Source: CANMXU01 sp052030545
GTDB lineage: Bacteria > Pseudomonadota > Gammaproteobacteria > Enterobacterales > Alteromonadaceae
Reading direction: 5' to 3'
Assembly (NCBI RefSeq): GCF_052030545.1
Contig: NZ_JBPDIH010000003.1
Coordinates: forward strand, 434,001 to 498,000
Length of the DNA stretch: 64,000 nucleotides
A model generated the notes under the pieces. That model made no database searches. It was given only the letters and a program-made list of their open reading frames with translations, and was not told where the DNA came from. Shown piece by piece: positions 8,643-19,200 of the stretch. The translations under genes were made by a program, and so were the position numbers. Each line of letters opens with the position of its first letter. Position 1 is the first letter of the stretch.

Positions 8643-9282
8643 ACTGAGCCTTTTGCGGTGGAAGGTTAACGTTATTCATCAGTTGCTCGAGACGTGTTGC
8701 TAACTGCTGAGTTTGATGTTCAACTTGCGTAACTTGCTGGTTAAAATGATTAATTTGGCTTGCCGTTACCACTAAACGTTGTTCGTGCACAACATACTCA
8801 CTTGCATCAGCCTGAATTTGCTTAACGGCAAAATTCAACTTGTTAAAAACAAATTGGCCAAAACGTTCTAATTGATAAGTAGGAATGTCGCCAATATGCT
8901 TGGCTAGTTCGCTACGCCAATCGATATTTAGCGTTTCACCAATACGGGCAAACTGCTGGGCAATTTTGATATCGCCAGTGAGTGATAACTTGTCTTCCTT
9001 GATCAGCTCAGTTAATTGTTGTTCTTTTTTAAGCTCAATTACGGTTTTTACACTGGTGCTGATATGACAGTCAGCAAGCTCGCCTGAAATTGGGTCAATA
9101 ACACTGGTCACCATAATATGCTCATTATTAACGGTGAACTTTAGCACAAAGCCTAATTCAGCTAAGGATAATGCCAGTGTTTTTTGCTCAAGCGCACCTA
9201 ATTGTTCACTGCCACGCTGATTAAGGTCAAGGGCAGTAGCAATAATCTTTTCTATCGCGGCGCAAAGTAGTTGTTGGTACAT
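8635..9282 (-). CDS. ubiJ: UbiJ, SCP2-domain accessory factor of ubiquinone synthesis
   Basis: 215 residues. The N-terminal two thirds are an SCP2-like lipid-binding fold (FVLKFTVNNEHIMVTSVI; GDIKIAQQFARIGETLNIDW), and the last 40 residues (HFNQQVTQVEHQTQQLATRLEQL) form a coiled coil. With UbiK it holds the soluble Ubi metabolon that assembles hydrophobic intermediates. Position between ubiE and ubiB is the classic gammaproteobacterial order and confirms the call. The gap to ubiE is 27 bp. Confidence 0.95.
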   Translation of the reverse strand: MYQQLLCAAIEKIIATALDLNQRGSEQLGALEQKTLALSLAELGFVLKFTVNNEHIMVTSVIDPISGELADCHISTSVKTVIELKKEQQLTELIKEDKLSLTGDIKIAQQFARIGETLNIDWRSELAKHIGDIPTYQLERFGQFVFNKLNFAVKQIQADASEYVVHEQRLVVTASQINHFNQQVTQVEHQTQQLATRLEQLMNNVNLPPQKAQCE

Positions 9283-9309
9283 GGTGGCCTTTACTAAACA
9301 ATGATTAAC

Positions 9310-10089
9310 TTAAAACTTATAACCTTTATGCAATGCAACAACGCCACCGGTTAAGTTTTTATAGGTAGTTTGCTCAAAACCTGCATTTTCCATCATCGAT
9401 TTTAATGTTTCTTGGTCTGGGTGCATACGAATAGATTCGGCTAAATATTGATAGCTTTCACCGTCTTTAGCGACCAATTCACCCATTTTAGGCAAAATAT
9501 TAAATGAATAGAAATCATAAGCTTTACTTAAGAGTTCTTGTTCTGGCTTGGAAAATTCTAAAACCAATAAACGTCCGCCTGGTTTTAATACTGAAAAAAT
9601 AGAGCGAAGCGCTTTGTCTTTATCGGTAACATTTCTAAGGCCAAAAGCAATGGTGACCACGTCAAAGGTATTTTCTTCAAACGGTAGGTATTCGGCATTG
9701 GCTTGCACGTATTCAATGTTTTGCACTAAACCACGATCACGCAATTTATCGCGGCCAACATTAAGCATTGAGCTATTAATATCAGCTAAAATAACTTTGC
9801 CTTCGCGACCAACCAATTGCGAAAATTTTGCCGTTAAATCACCCGTGCCGCCAGCAAGGTCTAGTACTTTGTTACCTGGGCGAACACCACTGGCGTCAAT
9901 AGTAAAGCGTTTCCATAAACGATGAATACCAAAAGACATCAGATCGTTCATCACGTCGTATTGTTTAGCTACCGAGTGAAATACTCCAGCAACCATTGAA
10001 GCTTTGTCACTTTTATCTACGGTTTTATAACCAAAATGAGTAGTAGAATCGTTAGTATTTGCTTGATTATTTTGTTCTTGAGCTGACAT
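9310..10089 (-). CDS. ubiE: UbiE, C-methyltransferase of ubiquinone/menaquinone synthesis
   Basis: 259 residues. SAM-binding motif VLDLAGGTGDL at about 76-86, then ILADINSSML and the family signature YDFYSFNILPKMGELVA with a C-terminal GGVVALHKGYKF. UbiE methylates the benzoquinol ring of the ubiquinone precursor and also demethylmenaquinol. The first about 25 residues are polar and variable, as usual. First gene of the ubiE-ubiJ-ubiB operon; its promoter must lie in the 180 bp between it and the giant gene, which also hold a strong hairpin. Confidence 0.97.
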   Translation of the reverse strand: MSAQEQNNQANTNDSTTHFGYKTVDKSDKASMVAGVFHSVAKQYDVMNDLMSFGIHRLWKRFTIDASGVRPGNKVLDLAGGTGDLTAKFSQLVGREGKVILADINSSMLNVGRDKLRDRGLVQNIEYVQANAEYLPFEENTFDVVTIAFGLRNVTDKDKALRSIFSVLKPGGRLLVLEFSKPEQELLSKAYDFYSFNILPKMGELVAKDGESYQYLAESIRMHPDQETLKSMMENAGFEQTTYKNLTGGVVALHKGYKF

Positions 10090-10200
10090 GGCGAAATCGC
10101 AAGTAATTTAAATTGCGCTTAGTGTACTGTATGCGCTTTAGATCAACAAATATCTGGTAAAAATTTTGTGATATTTGCTATCAAGATCAAAGTAAAATGC

Positions 10201-10261
10201 CGATGCTAAAAGGAGTCACTGATGATGAATGGCTCTGCTCCTTTCATCATCAGTATTTTTA
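10201..10261 (+). terminator. Hairpin with two mutually exclusive pairings between the giant gene and ubiE
   Basis: A perfect 12-bp stem, ACTGATGATGAA (10218-10229) with TTCATCATCAGT (10243-10254), is followed on the plus strand by ATTTTTAT. An alternative stem, AAAGGAG (10209-10215) with CTCCTTT (10238-10244), would disrupt it. On the minus strand it lies just after the giant gene stop and probably ends that transcript, although no T-run follows in that direction. No plus-strand gene is seen upstream. Confidence 0.5.
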
Positions 10262-10269
10262 TCGGCGAA

Positions 10270-13200
10270 TTAACGAGCCTTTTCCACGCTCAGCACTTCT
10301 TTTAAATGAATTTCTACGCGGCGGTTTATTTGATGCGCTGTTGCGGTATTGGCATTATCAAGCAAGGCTTCTTCACCAAGGCCAATAGCGGTCATAATAT
10401 TTTCATCAATGCCATAGTCAAGGTGTAACTGGCTTAACAAAGCTTGAGCCCGTTTAAGCGACAAGGTTTTATTGTATGCCGCAGGTCCTTGCGCTGAGGT
10501 ATGGCCGTAAATGGTTAATGATGTAACTTGATACTTTCCAATAAACTCGGCTAATTTTTGCACTTTTTGCTGATCTTTAGGCTGAATTTCAGAGCTGGCG
10601 TTGGCAAAATGCAAAACCACTTGCATCTCAACTTCACGGGTTTCCATAATCGCACAGCCATTAACATCAACAGCATGCTTCATCGATGTTGCCGGACACT
10701 GATCTTTTTGGTCAATCACACCGTCATCATCACTGTCTTTTGGCTGACTCACCACTGCAACAGGTTTTGGTTGGCTTGGCTGGGATACCTGCTGGCTAGC
10801 AGGTGCTTTTTTAGGTTTATAATCAGCGCTTTGCTTACCCCAGTAATAATTCACCCCTAAGCCTATGCTCGATACGTTGTCTTCAAAGAAATAGTTTTGA
10901 AGTTGTGCGTACATCGACCAATGGCGATTAAGTTGATATTCAAGTACCAAACCGGCGACAACATCGGTATCAGAGTCTTTTGCCCGAGCAAGCTGAGCAT
11001 TATTGTTATCGGTTAAATAAATATCAGATGACCAATGCATTAATCCTAAACGTGGTTGCAAGCTCAAACGCTCAGAGAGTTGCCACTGGTAAGCGGCAAC
11101 GAATGCAATACCAGAGCCGGTTGCCGCTTGAGCCTCAGCAAGTTGTTGATAATCTATGGCACTTGGCAAGGCATCAAAACTCACTTTGACATCATCGAGG
11201 TCGTGATAACCTAGTTCAAGCCGCCAATGATTATCAAATTGATAACCGGCGTGCAATTGCCAACCTAGCCTGCTGGCGTCAGCATCAACATTATCTATGC
11301 CTTGGGTTAGCTTATTAATTTCGTCTTCGGCATCTGAAGAATATAATTGATTTAAGCCACCGCCAACAAAAAAGCCTGAAAGTGACTGTTGTGCTTGGCT
11401 TGAGCTACTGATTGCCGCCATAAGCGCAACGAGATAACGAAGTTTGAATATTTTTCTCGCTCGCATAACTAGTGTTAAGAAACCAATAAACAACAAGCCA
11501 GAATTGATGCTTCCTCCAGATGATTTACTGGTTAAAGTTACATTTTCATACGGGGTAACTTCTATGGTAAAGCTGCCTTGTACTGGGTCATTTTCACCGT
11601 CACTAACCCAATAACTCACCATAGCATTGCCTTGGTAACCCAGCTCTGGGGTATAAGTTAAGCTATGATCACCATTAATAACTATACTGCCTTGGTCAAC
11701 CGTTACTGTGGTTATCGTGAGTGTATCGTTATCAACATCGGTCACATTTAATAGTGGCGCAACCGTCACAGTGCTGTGATCATCAACGACAAAAACCTCA
11801 GGCTCGCTGTTAATCACCGGGGCTTGATTGACTCTCACTTCCACCACGGCGGTGCTGCTTGCAACGCCACCATTGCCATCTGAAATGCTATAGGTGATGG
11901 TATCAATGCCGGCAAAGTTTGCTGGTGGCGTATAATCAATCATCTGCTCAGCGGTTATAGTTCCTTCGCCAAATATCGCGCTAACAACGCCTAAAGTGAG
12001 GGGATCGCCATCAGCATCGCTATCATTGCTTAACACATCAATAATGCGACTTTCATTGCGAAGCATGCTGATATTGTCTTGGTTAGCTAATGGCATGGTA
12101 TTGGTGGTCATCATCACCGCCACGCCGCCTGGGTCAACAATTGTGCCATTGGCTAAGCCATCATCATCGTTCGGGCCACCATCACTGATGGTCAGTTGTA
12201 CACACCAATGACCTGCCGTTAAGCCGCTTGTCCATTGTTCACTGGCAGGTGGAGGACAATATCCCGGCTCACCCGCGCTTGAATGTAAGTAGTTATTGGC
12301 GTCTTGAATAAATTCGCCCCAGCCACTCGTTTCATTAAATTTACGATAAACCGCTCCATCAGGAATTGGCTGACGCTGCGGTAATACCAAGCTATATTGC
12401 TGTCCTGCAGTGGGTAAACCTGTAGCGATATAATCAAATATACCACCAACATTTTGCGCCTGTGTATCACTGCCGATACTTGCGTTTATATCGTTTTCAG
12501 AAAGTTGAATGCCGCCTAGCTCACTTTCTGCAACGGTATGACCTTTTTGCAAACAAACTCCGGGTTCACCTTCAACAAGGAAACGTTGCTGTGTATCAAT
12601 TTGCTCTGGCAAGACATTACATTCAGCAATGGCGTCTAGATAATCTGGAATACCGTCGTTATCGGCATCAGTAAAACCTTCTTGGCTATCAGGAATAAGG
12701 TCGCCATCGCTATCTACATCAGCTTGTAATACCGGTAATTGTGCAACCACGATAAAACGAAGCGTCGCGGTTTTTGACAATAAACCATCGTCAGTTGCCG
12801 TTAAGCTGAGTCTATGAACGCCTAAAGGCAAAGTACTGGCATCAATGTGAACTTGACTATCGGTTTGTTCAATAATGTCAAATTCAGCCGGTAATCCCCA
12901 ATTGACCGATGGGATATCATCTACATTCACATCGCTTACCTGTGCCGTAATAATAATATCGCCACCGTCAGGGGTAAATTTGATGCTTTTTAAGCTATTT
13001 TGACTCGCCGTTAAGGTGACTTCTGGTGCAACATTTTCTTCTGTGATAGTGATCACTTGCTGCGCTTTAGCGCCTAAATTTAACGACTCATCTAAGGTGA
13101 TAATTAAGGTTTCATCGCCTTCAATGTCTGCGTCAGTGGCAATAGCAAGGTCAATGGTTGCTTGGCTTCCTGAGGTAATCACCACAGTGCCGTCAGTCAA

Positions 13201-16200
13201 GTTATGATCATCACTGTCACTTGTACCACTAATGCTATAGCTTATTTCTACAGGGTAACTTGGCGCTTGGCCATTAAGCAGCACTGAAATAGCAAGGTTT
13301 GCACCTTCAGTGGTGGTTAGGTTTTTACTTAACGAGATAAGTGGATTGACATTAACAATTTGGCTGGCCGTACTTGAAAGCCCAGTAGCGTTATCTGTAG
13401 TTTGCCAGTACGCAAGGTTTTTACCTGGTGTGAATAAATTCACGCCATCAACCAACGACACCGGAATGGCTTTTCCGTTACTGTCCATTGCCGTGGCAAT
13501 GCCAAGATCCACTTTCGTAAATAAGCCAGTTGCATTAACGGTGACAGCCTCAGGTACAATTAACTCAGGAGCAGCAACATTACCACTGCCGGTGATCATC
13601 AGCGATACACTGGCTTCACTGAATTCGTCATGCTCATCGGTAATGCTGTAAGACAACTGAACATCGCCAACAAAGCCGCTTTGCGCAACATATTGCAGCT
13701 GACCATCAACAATATTCACTTGCCCCAAACTAGCACTTGCCGCTGAGATCATAAGTGTGTCTTCGTCTATATCGATATCATTTTCAAGTACATCAAGCAG
13801 GTAAGTATTCTCTTGATTTAACTCGATGCTCACAACATCATCAACCGCTTCTGGCGCATCATTTACTGGGGTTATGGTGAAACTAATGGTCACTGGCGTC
13901 GAATCATTACTGCCATCATTGGCTGTGATGGTCATGGTATCTTCGCCATGATAATTCGCATTAGGCGTATAAACCCAAGGCGAAGCGAGTTGGTCAATGT
14001 CACCATGAGTAGGAGCGGTAACGACTTGGAAGGTCAGCTCATCGCCGTCATCATCATTAAATATCGGCTCAACCTCGATTTGGCTGTCTTCCGCTAAACT
14101 TAATGCTTGGTTTTCACCTTGAGCAATGTCGTTAGTATTGGTCACTGTTAATGAAAATGCGCTTAAGCTATCACTCGCATTGGCCATATCGGCAACACTA
14201 ATAATAATGTTTGCGTAGCTACCCACATCGTCATTGGTTGGCGTGCCTGTTAACGCTCCGGTTGCACTATCAAAGCTTGCCCATGCAGGTTTACCAGTAA
14301 TGCTAAAGGTTTGACTGTCGCCACTGTCGACATCATTCACTACCGGGATAAAGCTATAAGCACTATCTTCAGCCACTGAGGTTGTCGGTGTGCCACTGAT
14401 TTCTGGTGCATCATTGGTATTGGTGACGGTTAATGTAAATGCCGATAATGTATCGCTAGCATTTTCACTGTCTGTCACAGTCATAACAATATTGGCATAA
14501 CTACCGACATCATCATTGCTTGGCGTACCGGTTAAGGCACCCGTTGCGCTATTAAAGCTCGCCCAGCTGGGTTTACCGGTAATACTGAAGGTTTGACTGT
14601 CGCCACTATCAACATCATTTACCACCGGAATAAAGCTATAAGCGCTGTCTTCGGCAATGGTGGTGATTGGCGAACCTGAAATCACCGGAGCATCATTAGT
14701 ATTGGTAACTGATATCGTAAAGGCAGCTAAGCTATCACTGGCATTAGCCGCATCACTGACACTAATAACAATGTTGGCGAAATTACCAATATCATCATTA
14801 GTTGGTATTCCGGTTAAAGCACCGGTTGCACTATCAAAGCTTGCCCAGCTCGGTTTACCGGTAATGCTAAAGGTTTGACTGTCGCCACTGTCAACATCAT
14901 TAACGACCGGTATAAAGCTATAAGCACTATCTTCAGCCACGATGGTTGCCGGTGACCCGCTGATCACTGGCGCGTCATTGGTATTGGTTACGGCGATGGT
15001 GAAACTTTGCAAGTCTTGACCATTTTCATCGTCAAGCACCCGTAGAGTAACGCTGTTATTGCCAATATTCTCATTTGTTGGCGTGCCGGTTAAACTTGCC
15101 GTGCCATTGCCGTTATCTGTTAACGTTAACCAGTCAGGTTTAGTTGTAGCGCTGATGGTTAAGCTGGTATCGTCAACATCGGTGACCGAAATGCTATAAC
15201 TGTACAAGCTATCTTCTGCGATATTCATGCTAGCGTTTGAGCTAAACGACGGTAAGTCATTTACCGAAGCAACGGCAACATTAACTGTAATTGTATCGGT
15301 TAATAAGCCATCACTAACGCTAACAATAAAGCTGTCATTGCCCTGATAATGCGTATTCGGGGTATAGCTGACGGTTTGATTACTGCCATTGCCCGCAGCT
15401 TGTGCTGTACCATTGCTTGCTTGGCTGCTAACTGACCAAGTTAAACTGTCGTTATTAACATCGGTTGCATCAAGCGAAAGAGCAAAAGCGGTAGGCGCTG
15501 CATCTTCACTCATATTGACCAAGGTACTAGTGCCTTGGCTAATTTCAGGGGCAAGGTTCGAAGCAATAATCTCTAGATCAAATGCGGCTAAATCATTACC
15601 ATCTAAACTTGGATCTTCTACTCGAATAACAATACCTGATGTAATGCCAACATCGGCAGGTGTCGGGTTACCACTTAATTCACCGGTATCAGTATCAAAA
15701 CTTGCCCAAGCAGGTTTATTGGTAATGCTAAAGGCTAATGGCGTGTCCCCTTCAATATCTGTTGCAGTTGGAATAAAGCTATAGGCATTGCCATCAATCA
15801 AGCTGGTTGTTGGGTCGCCACTTATGGTTGGCGCATCATTAATCGCGGTAATGGTTAATGTTTCGCTAAACGTAGCGCTAACTTCCAGTTGATCATCACC
15901 ACTTAAACTTAGCGTTGCAGCAGTAGTATCGTTTTCATCAGTTTGAAAATGAATGCGTTGGTCATCATCAAAGAATGCCGTTATATCTGCACTTAAGCCC
16001 GTTAAAGTAATTGAGCTACTACCATTTTCATTAGCACCTGAAATTGTAGTATCTGAAACCGTGCCGTTGCCATCACTAGCAAATAATAAACCTCGATCAA
16101 CACTCAGGGTTACGGTTAGTTCATCATCATTGCCATCAGCAATCACGATATCAGTTAAATCAAGCGCGGTTTTAACGTCTTCATCTAGTGTAAACGGCCC

Positions 16201-19200
16201 AACACTATTGCTTGCCTCAGTGATGGTTGGCAAATTGTTAGTATCAATGGTGTGCTCTTCGCCACTAGTATAAGCACTAGGAATATTGCCATTTTCATCG
16301 CTAATATTAGTACTGTCGTTTAAGTCAATCCGTAAATCACCCACAGTAATACCCGTATTAACACTGACAGTATAATTTGTGCCAGAGCCGGTTATACCTG
16401 TAATAGCCGGTGCTTGATTGCTGTCACCGCTGATTAAATTAGCCGTAAAGTCATCACTACTAACATTGTTGACCTCATCAGCAAAAACGATATCAAAATC
16501 AACACTGGTTGCTGTATCTGCCGGAGAACCTGAGATTGTGATACTGGTAATATTCGGCAAGGTATCTGTGGTAGTTAAATCTAACCTTACTATTGCACTA
16601 TCATCTTGTAAGTTTGCAAAACTGTCTTCAGCGACAACATAAATATCATAATGGGTTCCGTCAGTAAGCGTCGTAATAGTACGATTACCTACAGTACTTG
16701 TGGTATTGATAGTGCCTTGAGCAAGCACCGTGGTTGAGCCATAATCAGCCCCGGCTTTGATTTGCGCCGCAGTCGGTACCGATTCACCATCAGCAACCAC
16801 TAGGTAATAAACACTGCCTTCTTCATTAAGATCAACAGCCACATTACCGCCATTACTAGAAACGGCTGATAATGTTGGGCTACTATCAAAACTTGGCGCA
16901 GTGCCGTCTTCATCATCAGTAATAGTGACGGTTTGTTGCTGCGTGCCACTTTCAGTAGCGCTACCGCCAGTGACTGAGGAAACATCAATGATAATAGTTT
17001 CATCGGCATCAATGACGGCATCATCAACCGCGGTAATGCCAGTTGTCGCATTCGCGGATGTTGCACCGCTATTAATAGTAATTGAGCTACTTGGCGTATT
17101 GTAATCGGTGCCGCCACCGGTTGCTGTACCGCTATAGCTTAAATTCACCGTCACATTGGCATAGGTGCCATGACTTAATGTTGCGGTGATAGTCGAGGTA
17201 CCGCCATTTTCAGCAACATTACTTGTGTCTGTTGATAAGACAACTACCGGCGCAGATTCTGCGTCGGTGATGGTTATAGTTTGTTGATTGGTACTGCCTT
17301 CAGTGCCCACCGATAAACTATTGATATCAACAATTGCGGTTTCATCTGCCGCGGCATCATAAATGGTATCGGCAATTGCCGTTAAGCTAGCGGTATTACT
17401 GCTACTGCCAGAGGAAATAACAATGCTGTCTACTTTAGAATAATCCGTGCCTGATGTACCTGTACCCGTGTAGGCAAGGCCTACGGTAATATCTGCTGGC
17501 CAATAGTTATTTAAACTGCCACTTAACGTAGCAGTTAAGGTCGCCACGCCACCATCTTCGGCAATGGTATTGGTATCTGTGGTTAAGTTCACCTCTGGCA
17601 GGTTAGCGTAAATCGCATCACCACCTTGGCTAATCGCGGTGGTAAAAGCACCACTGGTATTGCCGCTACTATCGGTTAAGGTGAAATTCACCGCAATATC
17701 ACTGCCTGCCCCAACATCGGTGCCGCCATCAGTAATGGTGAACGTTGCGGTATAAGTCGTATCGTTCGTTTTACTTAAGCTACTTAAAGTAAAGCCGTTA
17801 ATCGTGCCGGAAATGCCACCACTGCCGGTGGTGTAATCATCACTGTCGGAGCTAACCGTGATAGTGGCAGTTACCACATCGCCTACTTTATGGTCGCTGT
17901 TTGGAATACTCACTGCGGTGATGGTTGGTGCGGTACTATCAATGGTAGTGAAATCCACTTTGGTCGCCGATGCCTGTACATTCGGCGAACCTTCATCATC
18001 TTGAGCAACCACATAAATATCATAAGCAGTACTGCCTGATAAACCACTAAAAGCTTCACCGCCTGTCGTTGATGAGGTATTAAAGTTCCCTGAGGCTAAT
18101 TGCCCAGAGCCGCCGGTGCCAGTACCGGCTTTTACTTCTGCAACCGATGGCGCGCTTGCACCATTAGCCACAACAACATAATAAACCGTACCGTCTTCAT
18201 CAAGATCTACCGATAAAGTCGCCCCCGTGCCAGTGATAGTACCAATTGAAGGTGTGCTATTTTCGAAAACAGGTGCGGTACTATCAATGGTAGTAAAATC
18301 CACTTTAGTCGCCGATGCTTGCACATTAGGCGAACCTTCATCATCTTCAGCAACCACATAAATATCATATGCTGTACTTCCTGATAAACCGCTAAAAGCT
18401 TCACTGCCCGTTGTTGATGTAGTAGCAAAACTGCCGTTCGCTAATTGCCCTGAGCCGCCACTACCTGTACCAGCTTTCACTTCACTGACTGACGGCGCGC
18501 TCGCACCATTAGCTACAACGACATAATAAACCGTGCCGTCTTCATCAAGATCTACCGATAAAGTCGCCCCCGTGCCAGTGATAGTACCAATTGAAGGCGT
18601 GCTGTTTTCGAAAACAGGCGCGGTACTATCTATGGTAGTGAAATCCACTTTAGTCGCCGATGCTTGCATATTAGGTGAACCTTCATCATCTTGGGCAACC
18701 ACATAAATATCATAATCGGTACTATTAGCTAAGCCGCTAAAAGCTTCGCTGCCCGTCGTTGATGAAGTGGTAAAATTTCCTGCCCCTAACTGGCCTGAGC
18801 CGCCACTACCCGTGCCTGCTTTGACTTCATTGGCAGACGGCGCGCTCGCACCATTTGCTACCACGACATAATAAACCGTACCGTCTTCATCAAGATCTAC
18901 CGAGAGTGTTGCACCAGTGCCTGTAATTGCGCTAATTGAAGGCGTGCTGTTTTCAAATACCGGCGCAATATTATCCACAACGGTTATGGTAAATTGCTTA
19001 GCAAAATCATCGGTGCCGTCATTGGTATTTATACGAATAGAATAAGAACCAGCACTCAGAGCTGCAGCATCATTTACTCTTAACGACGAACCACTAATAT
19101 TAAAGCTGCCATTATTGGTATCGCCAGCGCCAGCAACAAGTGTGTAGGTATGGCTATCGCCACCATCAGCATCAGTTGTTGATAAAGTACCCACAACGGC

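Noticed and set aside
12996..17117. Many open frames on the opposite strand of the giant gene (for example 15389-15784, 13310-13651)
   Set aside because: They follow from the low-complexity D/S/T-rich coding of the giant gene, lack ribosome binding sites and match no family.
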